From Nonomuraea gerenzanensis (lineage in GTDB: Bacteria > Actinomycetota > Actinomycetes > Streptosporangiales > Streptosporangiaceae): a stretch of 64,000 nt of DNA. A program made the translations under genes and the position numbers. The stretch covers positions 6,572,001 through 6,636,000 of the forward strand of contig NZ_CP084058.1 of the NCBI RefSeq assembly GCF_020215645.1, read 5' to 3'. Positions 47,285-58,600 of the stretch are shown here, piece after piece (the stretch's first letter is position 1; every line of letters begins with the position of its first letter). A model generated the notes under the pieces. That model was given only the letters and a program-made list of their open reading frames with translations. It was not told where the DNA came from and did not search any database.

Positions 47285-47782
47285 ATGCTTCTCCCAGCGA
47301 CGACAGTGACGAAGAGCCTGCGACGGTCAGCGGTGGTGCCTTCCGCCGTGGCCCAGCTCGACGCGGCCCGCGCCGCGCACCCGGAGTTCGCCGGCCAGAC
47401 CGCCGTCGTGGTGTCCTGGTACAAGAACGCGGTCGCGCCCTTCACCACCACCGACGTGCGCGGGCGGCTGGTGACGGGCATCGGCCTCAAGGGGCAGCCG
47501 GAGATCGACAAGATCGCGGGCGGTAGCTTCTACACCGTGTTGTCTCCAGAACGCATCGACCTCATCGACGTCGATCGCATCTCCGTCATCGCCGACCGGG
47601 CCGACCAGAGTGCGCTGAAGAACGTCGAGCTGTTCGCCAACCTGCCGGCGGTCAAGAACGGCAAGGTGTCGTACCTGCTCGACAGCGAGGGGCCGGCCAT
47701 CGGCGCGGCCATCTCGCAGGGCACGCTGCTGTCGCTGCCGTACGCGATCGACGAGCTCGTCAAGTCGGTCGGCCAGGGGTGA
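47285..47782 (+). pseudogene. Siderophore-binding protein (FecB/FhuD-like), C-terminal half
   Basis: About 165 codons. AQLDAARAAHPEFAGQTAVV, SFYTVLSPERIDLIDVDRIS, SALKNVELFANLPAVKNGKV and AISQGTLLSLPYAIDELVKS are the second lobe of a periplasmic-binding lipoprotein. Signal peptide, lipobox and the whole first lobe are missing, so a translated product would stay in the cytoplasm and could not bind a ferric siderophore in the normal cleft. Iron-box control is preserved. Corresponds to cchF of coelichelin clusters. Confidence 0.75.
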
Positions 47783-47828
47783 CGCCGGTGAACGCGCCCC
47801 ACCGTCCCCGTCCTGTCACGGCGGGGAT

Positions 47829-49604
47829 GTGAGCGGCTCCTCCTCCGCCATCCTGCGCACCGCGACCGGCCGCGAGGCCACCCGCTGGGTCGTCGCGGCC
47901 TGCCGTGAGGCGCCCTGGCTGACGGCCGCCGCCGCGCTGACCACGGTGGCCGGGGCGGCGCTGCAGGTGCTGCCCCTGCTGCTGCTCGGGCGGGTGGTCG
48001 ACGGGGTGACGGCCGGTGAGCCGCAGTCGATCCTGGTCACGATCGGGGTGCTGCTGGTGGCCGCCGCGCTGCTCGGCGCCGCGGCCACCGGGGCGTCGGC
48101 GTACCTGATCGGGCGGCTGGGCGCCGAGTTGCTGGCGAAGCTGCGCGAGGGCGCCGTGCGGGCCGTGCTGGGCATGCCGAGCGCCCGGGTCGAGCAGGTC
48201 GGCCACGGCGACGTGCTGTCCAGGGTGGGTGACGACGTGGCCGTGGTGTCCAAGGGCATCCGGCAGGCCGTGCCGACGGTGCTCTCGTCGGGGGTGCTGG
48301 TCGCGGTCGCCACCGTGGGCATGTTCGGGCTGGACTGGCGGCTCGGGCTGGCGGGCGCCGGGGCGCTGCCCGCGTACGGGCTGGCGCTGCGCTGGTACCT
48401 GCCCCGCTCCGCGCCGCTCTACCGGACGCAGCGCGAGGCCCAGGCGGACCGCGCGCAGGCGCTGATCAGCGGGCTGAACGGGATCGACACCGTGCGGGCG
48501 TACCGGCTGGAGCCCCTCTTCCGCGAGCGGGTCGCCCGCGAGTCGTGGCGGGTGCGCGATCTCGGCATCGAGGTGTTCCGCTTCTTCGGCCGGTTCGTCG
48601 GCAGGGAGAACCGCGCCGAGTTCATCGGCCTGGTCCTGATCATCGTGACCGGGTACGTGCTGCTGGAGGCGGGCGCCGTCACCCTGGGCGAGGCGTCGGT
48701 GGCGCCGCTGCTGTTCCACCGGCTGTTCAACCCGCTGGGCTCCATCATGTTCACCTTCGACGAGGCGCAGAAGTCGGGGGCGAGCCTGACCCGGCTGGTC
48801 GGGGTGCTGGGCGAGGCCACGCAGGAGCGGCTGGTGGGCGGCGCGGCCGTCGAGCCGGCGGGCACCGGGCCGTACCCCGTGCGGGTGGCGGGGCTGACGT
48901 TCGCCTACCCCGGCTCCGAGCGGCCGGTGCTGCGGGAGGTGGACCTGGAGATCCCGGCGGGCGGCTCGCTCGCGCTGGTGGGGGCGACGGGCGCGGGCAA
49001 GTCCACGCTGGCGGCGCTGATCGCGGGCATCGGAACCCCGCAGGCCGGGTCGGTGCGCATCGGCTCCACCGACCTCGCCGACCTGGACGAGGCGGGGGCG
49101 CGGGTCCTGGCGAGCATCCTGACGCAGGAGACGCACGTGTTCTCCGGCTCGCTCGCCGACGATCTGCGGCTGGCCGCGCCGGAGGCGACGGACGCCGAGC
49201 TGTGGCAGGCACTGCGCACGGCCGGCGCGGGCCCGTGGGCCGAGGCGCTGCCCGACGGGCTGGACACCGTGGTGGGCGAGGGCGGCCAGCGCCTCGACGG
49301 CACCCGGGTCGCCCAGCTCGCGCTGGCCCGGCTGGTCCTGGGCCGGTCGCCGGTGGTGGTGCTGGACGAGTCCACCGCCGAGGCGGGCAGCCAGGGCGCC
49401 GCCGAGCTGGAGCGGGCCGTGCTGGCCGCGTGCCGGGGGCGTACCGCGCTGTTCGTGGCACACCGGCTGACCCAGGCGATGGCCGCCGACCGCATCGCCG
49501 TGCTGGACGCGGGCCGCGTGGTGGAGCAGGGAACACATGAGGAGCTCGTCGCCCTGGACGGCCGGTACGCCCGGCTGTGGCGGGCGTGGCGGGAAGCCGG
49601 CTAG
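47829..49604 (+). CDS. cchG: ABC exporter half-transporter with intact Walker motifs (siderophore export)
   Basis: A 591-residue fused permease-ATPase from GTG 47829 (GGCGGGG upstream). Six transmembrane helices (LTAAAALTTVAGAALQVLPL onward) precede the nucleotide-binding domain: ALVGATGAGKSTLAALIAG (intact Walker A, about residue 385), ILTQETHVFSGSLADDLRL (Q-loop), VVVLDESTAEAGSQG (Walker B with catalytic glutamate). The signature loop reads EGGQRLDGTRVAQLAL instead of LSGGQxQR, i.e. degenerate. The partner encoded at 60673 has the opposite defects, so the two are expected to work as a heterodimer exporting the siderophore. Its stop is 27 bases before the NRPS start. Confidence 0.9.
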   Translation: MSGSSSAILRTATGREATRWVVAACREAPWLTAAAALTTVAGAALQVLPLLLLGRVVDGVTAGEPQSILVTIGVLLVAAALLGAAATGASAYLIGRLGAELLAKLREGAVRAVLGMPSARVEQVGHGDVLSRVGDDVAVVSKGIRQAVPTVLSSGVLVAVATVGMFGLDWRLGLAGAGALPAYGLALRWYLPRSAPLYRTQREAQADRAQALISGLNGIDTVRAYRLEPLFRERVARESWRVRDLGIEVFRFFGRFVGRENRAEFIGLVLIIVTGYVLLEAGAVTLGEASVAPLLFHRLFNPLGSIMFTFDEAQKSGASLTRLVGVLGEATQERLVGGAAVEPAGTGPYPVRVAGLTFAYPGSERPVLREVDLEIPAGGSLALVGATGAGKSTLAALIAGIGTPQAGSVRIGSTDLADLDEAGARVLASILTQETHVFSGSLADDLRLAAPEATDAELWQALRTAGAGPWAEALPDGLDTVVGEGGQRLDGTRVAQLALARLVLGRSPVVVLDESTAEAGSQGAAELERAVLAACRGRTALFVAHRLTQAMAADRIAVLDAGRVVEQGTHEELVALDGRYARLWRAWREAG

Positions 49605-49631
49605 GTGATCAGATGGAGGTTTCCGAAAGGG

Positions 49632-52600
49632 ATGGCTGAGTCTGCGATGTTGGAACCAAGCGCTCGTCTCGTTTCGCTTTCTTCCGCACGGCTGGCCGGT
49701 CTGCGCCGGCGGATCGGCGACCATCCCGACGGGACCCTGGCCCGGGCGTGCGCCGTCGGGCTGGCGTACTGGGCGACGGGGCACGGCCCCGACGGCCTCG
49801 GCCTCGCCCCCGGCACGCCGTTCACCGACGTGCTCGGCTGGGACGGCGACCTGCCGGCCGGCTGGGCGGTCGCCGGGGACGGGCGGAGCATCGCCGTCCC
49901 CGAGGGCGTCGCGCCGGCGCAGGCGCAGCTCGCGCTGGACGACCTGGCCGACTTCCCCGACCGGCCGGTGGGCACCATCGGCCCGTCCAGCGTGGCGGAG
50001 CGGCTGCGGACCCTGGCCGGATGGAACGACACCGCGGCCGAACGGGTCCGGCCGACCATCGTGGAGCTGTTCCGCGAGCAGGTGCGGGCCAGGCCGGACG
50101 CCGTGGCCATCGTGGACGAGCGGCGGTCGCTGACCTATCGCGAGACCGCCGCGCTGGCGGGCCAGCTCGCCCGCCACCTGATCGACCGCGGGCTCAAAGC
50201 CGAGCAGGTCGTCGGCATCTCGCTGGAGCGCTCCGCCGACATGGTGATCGGGCTGCTGGGCGTGCTGATGGCCGGGTGCGCGTTCGTGCCGCTCGATCCG
50301 CGCTGGCCGGCCGCGCGGCGGGCGGTGGTCGTCGCCGACGCCCGGCTCGCGGTGCAGCTCAACCGCTCGGGCGAGCACGAGCCCGGCGAGCCGGAGGCCG
50401 TGGCCGTCGATCTCGGCGACTGGCGGTTCGGCTCGTATCCGGCCGAGGTGCCCGAGGTCGCCGTCCCGGGCGCCGCCCTGGCGTACGTGATCTTCACCTC
50501 GGGTTCGACCGGGCGGCCCAAGGGCGCGATGATCCGGCACGAGGCGATCAGCGAGCGGCTGCTGTGGCAGGTGCACGAGATCCTGCACTTCGGCCCCGGT
50601 GACGCATCGCTGTTCAAGGCGCCGCTGTCGTTCGACATCTCCATCAACGAGATCTTCCTGCCGCTGGTGTGCGGCGGCAGGCTGGTGGTCCTGCGGCCCG
50701 GCGGCGAGCGCGACCCGCACCACCTGCTGAGCGTGATCGCCGAGCAGCGGGTCACGTTCACGTACCTGGTCTCGTCCATGCTGGACGTGCTGCTGGAGAT
50801 CGCGGGCGACTCCGGGCGGCTGGACAGCCTGCGGCACGTGTGGTGCGGCGGCGAGGTGCTGACGCCCGAGCTGTACGAGCGCTTCCGCACCCGGCTCGGC
50901 ATCCCCCTCTACCACGGCTACGGCCCGGCGGAGACGACGATCGGCGTCTCGCACGTCATCTACCGGGGCGCGGCCGAGCGCCTGTCCACCTCGATCGGCA
51001 AGGCCAACCCCAACACTCAGCTGTACGTGCTGGACGATGAGCTGCGCCCCGTCCCGGTCGGGGTCGGCGGCGAGCTGTACGTGGGCGGCTTCCTCCTCGG
51101 CCGCGGCTACGTCAACGCGCCCGAGCTGACGGCCTCCCGGTTCGTGGCCAACCCGTTCGCCACCGACGGGTCACGGCTCTACCGGACCGGCGACCTGGCG
51201 CGCTTCACCCCGGACGGGTCGCTGGACTTCCTCGGCCGGGCCGACAACCAGATCAAGATCCGGGGCATGCGGCTGGAGCTGGAGGACGTCGAGGCCGGTC
51301 TCGCCGAGCACCCCGGCGTGCGGCACTCCTGCGTCGTGGCCAGGAAGAACGCCGCGGGCGGCACCTACCTGGTGGGCTACGTGATCCCGGCGGCCGGCAG
51401 CGAGGACCTGCGGCCGGAGGACGTCACGTCCTGGGCCGCCGGGAACATGGTGGACTACATGGTGCCCGCGCACGTCGTCGTGATGCGGGAGTTCCCGCTC
51501 ACCGAGAACGGCAAGCTGGACCGGCGCGCGCTGCCCGAACCGGTCGCCGGGCCCGGCCCGATGGTCGCGCCCGCCACCGAGGCCGAGCGGGTGGTGTGCG
51601 CCGCGGTCGCGTCCGTGCTGGGCCTCGAAGAGGTCGGCGTGGACCGCAGCTTCTTCCAGCTCGGCGGCGACAGCCTGCTGGCGATCTCCCTGCTCGGTGC
51701 GCTGCGCGAGGCGGGCCTGCACGTCACGGCGACCGAGATCTTCACCAGCGCCACCGTGGGCGCGCTGGCGGCGGTGGCCAGGCGCGAGGACGCCCCCGCC
51801 GCCGACCACGAGGACATCGCGACCGGCCCTGTCACGGGCTCGCCCATCGTGCGCTGGCTGGGCGAGACCACGGACGCCGTCGGCGGCTTCGTGCAGTCCG
51901 TGGTGCTGAACAGCCCCGCCGGCCTGACCGCCGGCGCCCTCGGCGAGCTGCTCGCCGCCGTGGTGGAGCGGCACGACATGCTGCGGGCCAGGCTGGTGCG
52001 CGGCGAGCGCTGGGGCTTCGACGTCCCGGAGGCCGGCCGGGCGCAGGTCAGGTGGCAGGAGAGCGACCGGCCGCGCGACGCGTGCGTCGCGCTCGCCGCC
52101 GCGGCGCTGGATCCCGACGGGGGCGCGATGCTCGCCGCCGTCTGGCGGCGCGCGGCCGGGGAGCTGGTCGTGGCCGCCCACCACGTGGTGATCGACGGCG
52201 TGTCCTGGCGGATCCTGATGGAGGACCTGGCCACGGGGTGGCGGCAGCTCACGTCCGGCACGCCGATCGCCCTGCCGCCGGTGCGCACGTCGTTCCGGCG
52301 CTGGACGCAGTTGCTGGAGCGGACGGCGTTCGACGCGGACCTCGCCTACTACCGGCGCCCCCTGCCCGGGGCGGACGAGCCCGTGGGCAGGCGCGCGCTG
52401 TCCGAGGCCGACACGGTCGCGCGGGAGAAGGTGCGGGTCGTCGCGGCCGATCCCGGCGTCACCGCCGCGCTGCTCGGCGAGATCCCCGCCAGGTTCCACG
52501 CCGGCGTCAACGACGTGCTGCTGACCGCGCTGGCCGTCGCCCTCGCCCGGTGGCGCCGCGACCTGGGGCAGGACCAGACGTTCGCGCACATCGAGCTGGA

Positions 52601-55600
52601 GGGCCACGGCAGGGAGGCCCGGCACGTGGCGGACGCGGCCGGGTTCGAGCCGGACCTGTCGCGGACCGTGGGCTGGTTCACCACGCTGTTCCCGGTGGTC
52701 GTGGACCCGGGCGGCGCGGCCGACCTCACGGATCCCGGCTACCTGTCCGCCGCCCTCAAGGCGGTCAAGGAGGACCTCGCCAGGGTGCCGGGCAACGGCC
52801 TGTCCTACGGCGTGCTGCGGCACCTGCACGGCGCCGAGTTCGACGCGCCCGCGCCGCAGGTGCTCTTCAACTACCTGGGCCGCTTCGAGGCGGGCACGTC
52901 CGGGGAGTGGCGGCTCGCGGGCGCCACGGGGCAGCTCGGCGAGCGGCGCGACCCCGGGATGCGGCTGCCGCGCGCCCTGGAGTTCAACGCGATCGCCGAG
53001 CCCGGCCCCACCGGCGCGTACGAGCTGGTCACCACCATCTCGTGGCCGGAGGGCGTGTTCACCGACGGCGACGTGGCCACGATCGGCTCGTACTTCCTGG
53101 CCGCCCTCGCGGGCCTGGCCGCGCTCGACGGGGGCGGCCACTCCCCCAGCGACTTCCGGCCGCTGTCGCTGACGCAGGCCGACGTGGACGCCCTGGACGG
53201 CCCGGCGCTGCGCGACATCCTGCCGCTGACGCCGTTGCAGGAGGGCCTGTACTTCCACTCGGTCTTCGACGACGACTCGGCGGGCAGCTACGTCGAGCAG
53301 CAGGTGCTGACCCTGGAGGGCGAGGTGGACGCCGACCGGCTCGCCACCGCCGCCACCCGGCTGCTCACCGTCTACCCGAACCTGGCCGCCAGGTTCGTGG
53401 CGCTCGCCGACGGCCGGGTGGTCTCGGTGCTGGACGGCGGCCCCGGCAGTGGCGTGGTGGCGCCGTTCACCACGCTGGAACGGCCCGGCATGACCGACGA
53501 GGAGATCCGCGAGCTCGCGGAGCGGGACCGCCGCGCCGGGTTCGACCTGGCCACCGGCCCGCTGATGCGGTACACGCTCATCCGCGCGGGCGCCGGCCGC
53601 ACCGTCCTGGTGCAGACCGTGCACCACATCGTCGCCGACGGCTGGTCGGTGCCGGCGATGCTGCGCGCGCTGCTGGCCGAGTACCACGCGCCGGGCAGCG
53701 TGCACCCGCTGGGCGGCTTCCCCGGCTACGTGCGCCGGCTCGCCGCGCTCGACGAGGAGGAGAGCGACCGGGTGTGGCGGGCGGAGCTCGCGGGCGTGCC
53801 CGGCCCCTCGCTGGTCGCCGAGGGGCACACCCCGTCCGGCCGGTACGCCGACACCGCCGTGGAGCCGGACGGCCTCGACCTCGACGCCGCCGCCCGGTCG
53901 GCGGGGGTGCCGCTGAGCGTCGCCGTGCACAGCGCGTGGGCGCTCACGCTGGGCGGCATCCTGCACCGCGACGACGTGGTGTTCGGATCCACGGTGTCCG
54001 GGCGGGACGCGGACGTGCCCGGGATCGAGGACATGGTGGGGCTGTTCATCAACACGATCCCCGTGCGCGCCCGCTGGGCCGGCGCGACCACCACGGCTCG
54101 CGAGCTGCTGGGCTCCGTGCGGGAGCACCAGAACGCGGTGCTGCCGCACCAGCACGTCTCGCTGGCCAGGATCGGGCGCCAGGCGGGGGGCGGGCCGTTG
54201 TTCGACACGCTGGTGGTGTTCGACGTGGCCACCGACGTGGACAGCCTGCGGCGGCCGGGTGACGAACTGGTCATCACCGGGGTCGTGAACGAGGGGGCGC
54301 CGCACTATCCGCTGACGCTGGTGGTGGAGCGCGGGGCGGGCGGGGGGAGCCGGTTCAACCTGATCTACGACGGTGAGCTGCTGCGGGAGGCGGGGGCGCG
54401 GGCGATCCTGGGCACGTTCACGCGGGCGCTGACCGGGCTGCTCACCCGGCCGGACGGGCTCGTCCGCGACCTGGCCTCCGGCACCACCCGGCGACCGGCC
54501 CCGAGCGCGCGCTCTACCGCGTCCGGCGAACCGCTCGGTCCCGCCGCGATCGACGCCGCGGCGACGCTCGGCGGGCTCTTCGACGCCGCCGCGCGCCGTG
54601 ATCCGGCCGCCACCGCCGTCACCCAGTGCGCGCTGGACGGCGGCACCCGCTCCCTCACCTACGGCGAGCTGGCGGCGGCGAAGGACCGGCTGGCCGGGGC
54701 GCTGCGGGCGGCCGGGATCGGGCCGGGCGAGCGGGTCGCGGTCGCCCTGCCGCGCTCCGTCGAGCAGGTCGTCGCGCTGATCGCCGTCGTCACGGCGGGC
54801 GGCGCGTACGTCCCGCTGGACACGGCCTACCCGGACGAACGCCTGGAGTACGTCCTCACCGACGCCGCCCCAAGGGTCGTGCTCGTGGACCGCGACCAGC
54901 GGGACCGTCTTACGGCGCTGGCGGACAAGGCGGGCGTGCCGGCCCGCGTGCTCGTCGAAGGAGACGAGCCGCCCCCGGAAACCACCGCCGGACCAGGGCC
55001 GGAACCGCACGACCCGGCGTACGTCATCTACACCTCCGGCTCGACGGGCAGGCCCAAGGGCGTCGTCGTCCCGCACTCCAGCGTGGTGGCGCTGCTCGCG
55101 AACACCCAGCCCGACATGCACTTCGGCCCCGACGACGTGTGGGTGCAGTTCCACTCCGCCTCCTTCGACTTCGCCGTGTGGGAGCTGTGGGGCGCGCTCG
55201 CGCACGGCGGCGAGCTGCTGGTGCCGGAGTACGGGCTGACCCGCTCCCCCGTGGACTTCCACCGGCTGGTACGCGAGCGCGGCGTCACCGTGCTCAACCA
55301 GACACCCTCGGCCTTCTACCAGCTCATCGAGGCCGACCGGCACGCGGGCGAGCCGCTCACCGCGTTGCGCCGGATCATCTTCGGCGGCGAGGCGCTGGAC
55401 CTGGCGCGGCTGCGCGGCTGGGTCGAGCGGTACGGCGCCGGCTCGCCCGAGCTGGTCAACATGTACGGCATCACGGAGACCACCGTCCACGTCACCCACC
55501 GGGTGCTGACCGGCGAGGACTTCGCGGCCGGCGGCGAGGCCAGCCCGATCGGCGGCCCCGTCCCCGGGCTGGTCACGTACCTGCTCGACGACCGGCTCAG

Positions 55601-58600
55601 GCCGGTGCCACCGGGCCGGGTGGGCGCCATCTACGTGGCCGGTGCGCAGGTGTCGCTGGGCTACCTGGGCCGGCCGGGGCTGACGGCGAGCCGGTTCGTG
55701 CCTGATCCGTTCGCGGCCGACGGCTCGCGCATGTACCACACGGGTGACCTGGCCTGGCGGACGCTCGGCGGCGAGCTGGTCTTCGCCGGGCGGGCCGACG
55801 ATCAGGTGCAGCTCAAGGGGTTCCGGGTGGAGCCGGGCGAGGTGGAGAGCGCGCTCAGGGAGCTCGACGGGGTGGTGGACGCGGCCGTCACCGTGGCGGA
55901 CAGCGGTGATCATCTGGTCGCGCACGTGGTGGGCGAGGCGGCCGGTGACGTCGCCGGGCTGCTGGCGGTGAAGCTGCCCGCGTACCTGGTGCCGGGGCGG
56001 GTGCTGACCGTGGACGCGCTGCCGCTGACGGTCAACGGCAAGCTGGACCGGGAGGCGCTGCGACGGCACGCGGCCCAGCACGAGGCCATGACACCAGCCG
56101 AGCCGGGCGCGCCCGCCCACGCCGGGCACGGCGCCCCGGCGCACGCCCCGCAGAGGGCCTCAGCGCTTGCTGCACAGGGCGCCACAGCGCACGCCCCGCA
56201 GGGCGCCCCGGCGCTCGACGCGCTGATCGGGATCTTCGCCGAGGCCCTGCCCGCCACCGACGTGGACGCCGACACCGACTTCTTCCGAGCCGGCGGCGAC
56301 AGCATCATCGCCATCACCGTGGTGAACCGCGCCAGAGCCCTGGGCCTGCCGGTCTCCCCCCGCGAGGTCTTCCTGCACAAGACCCCCCGCGCCCTCGCCG
56401 AGCACCTGGACACGAGCACACCACAGCCCGCACCACCCGAGCCGCCCCGCCCGCAGGACGGCCCGCTGGCACCCACCCCGATCATCCTGCGCCAGCGCGA
56501 GCTGGGCGGCTCCCTCGCCCGCTTCGCCCAGGCCAGAGCACTCCAGGCCCCGGAGGGCACCGGACCGGCCGACGCGGAACGCGCCGCGAACGCCGTCGTC
56601 GCCGCCCACCCGGCACTGCGCCTGCGCCTGCGCGTCGAGCACGGGGTGTGGTCGCTGCGCACCGAGCCGTCCCGCCCCGTCACCGTCGTCCGTACGGACG
56701 CGACCGACCCGACGGCCGTGGCGAACGAGGCGGCGGGACGGCTCGACCCCGAGACCGGGGAGGTGATCGCGTTCTCGTGGCTGGAGGCGAGCGGCACCCT
56801 GGTGATCACCGCGCACCACCTGGCCGTGGACGCGGTGTCCTGGCTGATCCTGCTGGACGACCTGACCGCCGCCCTGCGCGGCGCGGCCCCGGCACCCACC
56901 ACCACCTCCTACGCCGAGTACGCCGACGCGCTGGCGATCCGCTCCGCGCACGACGCCGAGGACCTCGGCCGCTGGCTGGAGACGCTCGCCGCGCCCCCGC
57001 TGCTGCCGGCGGTGGGCGGGCTGCGCCGGCTCACGGTGGAGATCGCGCCGGAGACGACCGCCCGGGTGACGCGGACGGCCCCCGCCGCGCTCGGCGTCGG
57101 TCTCACCGAGCTGCTGTGCGGCGCGTTGCGGGCCGCGCTGACGCACGTCCAGGGCTCGCCCGCCGACCTGGCGATCGAGCTGGAGCGGCACGGCCGGGTC
57201 CCGGCGCTGGAGCACCACGACTACACCCGCACGGTCGGCTGGTTCACCGCCATCGCGCCCGTGCGGCTCACCCCGCACACCGACCCGGTCGCGGCGGCCC
57301 GCGAGCTGGCCGGACGCCAGCCGGACGAGCGCGGGCACGCCGGCTACGGCCGGCTCAGGTACCTCAACCCGCAGACCGCGCCGCTGCTGACCGCACGCCC
57401 GCAGGTGCTGTTCAACTACCTCGGCGCGGGCAGCGAGTCGCGGGCGCTGCGGATCACCGGCGGCGACCAGGGCAGCCCGTACGCGGTCGAGGTCAACGCC
57501 TGGCTCGACACCGAGACCGGCACGCTGCGCGCTGACCTCATCCTCGCCGAGGGCGTCCCCGACGAGCTGGCCGGGCACTGGCGGCGCGCGCTGGAGCAGG
57601 TCGCGGACGCCTGCGCGACGGCCGAGCGCACGGCCCCGGTGACCCCGCTGCAACGGGGCCTGTACTTCCAGGCCCAGCTCACCGGCCCGGCCGGGCACTA
57701 CGTCGCCCAGAGCTACTTCACCTTCGACCGGAGACTGGACGCCGGCGCCCTGGCCGAGGCGATGGCGTACGTGATCGCGCGGCACCCGGCCGTGGGGGCC
57801 GGTTTCGGCACTGACGCCGACGGCAACCCCGTCCAGGTGCTCGCGGCGGACCGGCGGGTCGTGGTGCGCACGGTCGAGCTGCCGGACGAGGTGGCGGCCG
57901 AGGAGCTGTGCGCCCGGGACCGCGACACGGGCTTCGACCCCGGCGAGCCGCCGCTGATCCGGCTGACCGTGGTGCGCCTGCCCGGCTTCGACGGCCTGCT
58001 GCTGAGCTACCACCTGCTGCTGTGGGACGGCTGGTCGCGCGAGATCGTGCTGCGGGAGCTGTTCGACGCCTACGCGGCCGTCGTCGCCGGGCAGCCGCTG
58101 GACCCGATGCCCGCCACGCCGAGCTTCGAGGAGCACGCCAGGGCGCTGGCCGCCAGGGACGTCTCGGCGGCGGAGCGCTTCTGGGCCGAGCACCTGGCGG
58201 GCCTGCCCGGCCCGACGCTGCTCGCCGGCCCGTCGCCGTCGCTGCCGGACGAGCTGCCGCCCGCGCTGGTGCACACGCTGACGCCCGCGCGGTCGCGGCT
58301 GCTGCGGGAGGCGGCCAGGACGCACGGCGTCACGCTGAACTCGGTGCTGACCGGCGCCTTCGGCCTGCTGCTCGGCGCGCACACGGGCCGCTGCGACGCC
58401 GTGTTCGGCGTGACCGTCTCCGGGCGGGAGGGCGCGGGCCTGTCCGGCATCGTCGGCGTGCTGCTCAACACCGTCCCGATGTGGACCAGGGCCCGGCCGG
58501 GCGACACGGTGCGGGAGTACCTGTCGGCCGTGCAGGCGGCCAGGGTCGCCGCGATGGAGCACGAGCACCTGGGGCTCGGCGAGATCCAGCGCGGCAGCGG

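Noticed and set aside
51171-56144. Very long minus-strand ORF of 1,657 codons inside the NRPS gene
   Set aside because: It is the antisense shadow of the NRPS in a GC-rich genome. Composition is His/Arg/Gly/Val-rich without any domain, and all conserved NRPS motifs lie on the plus strand.
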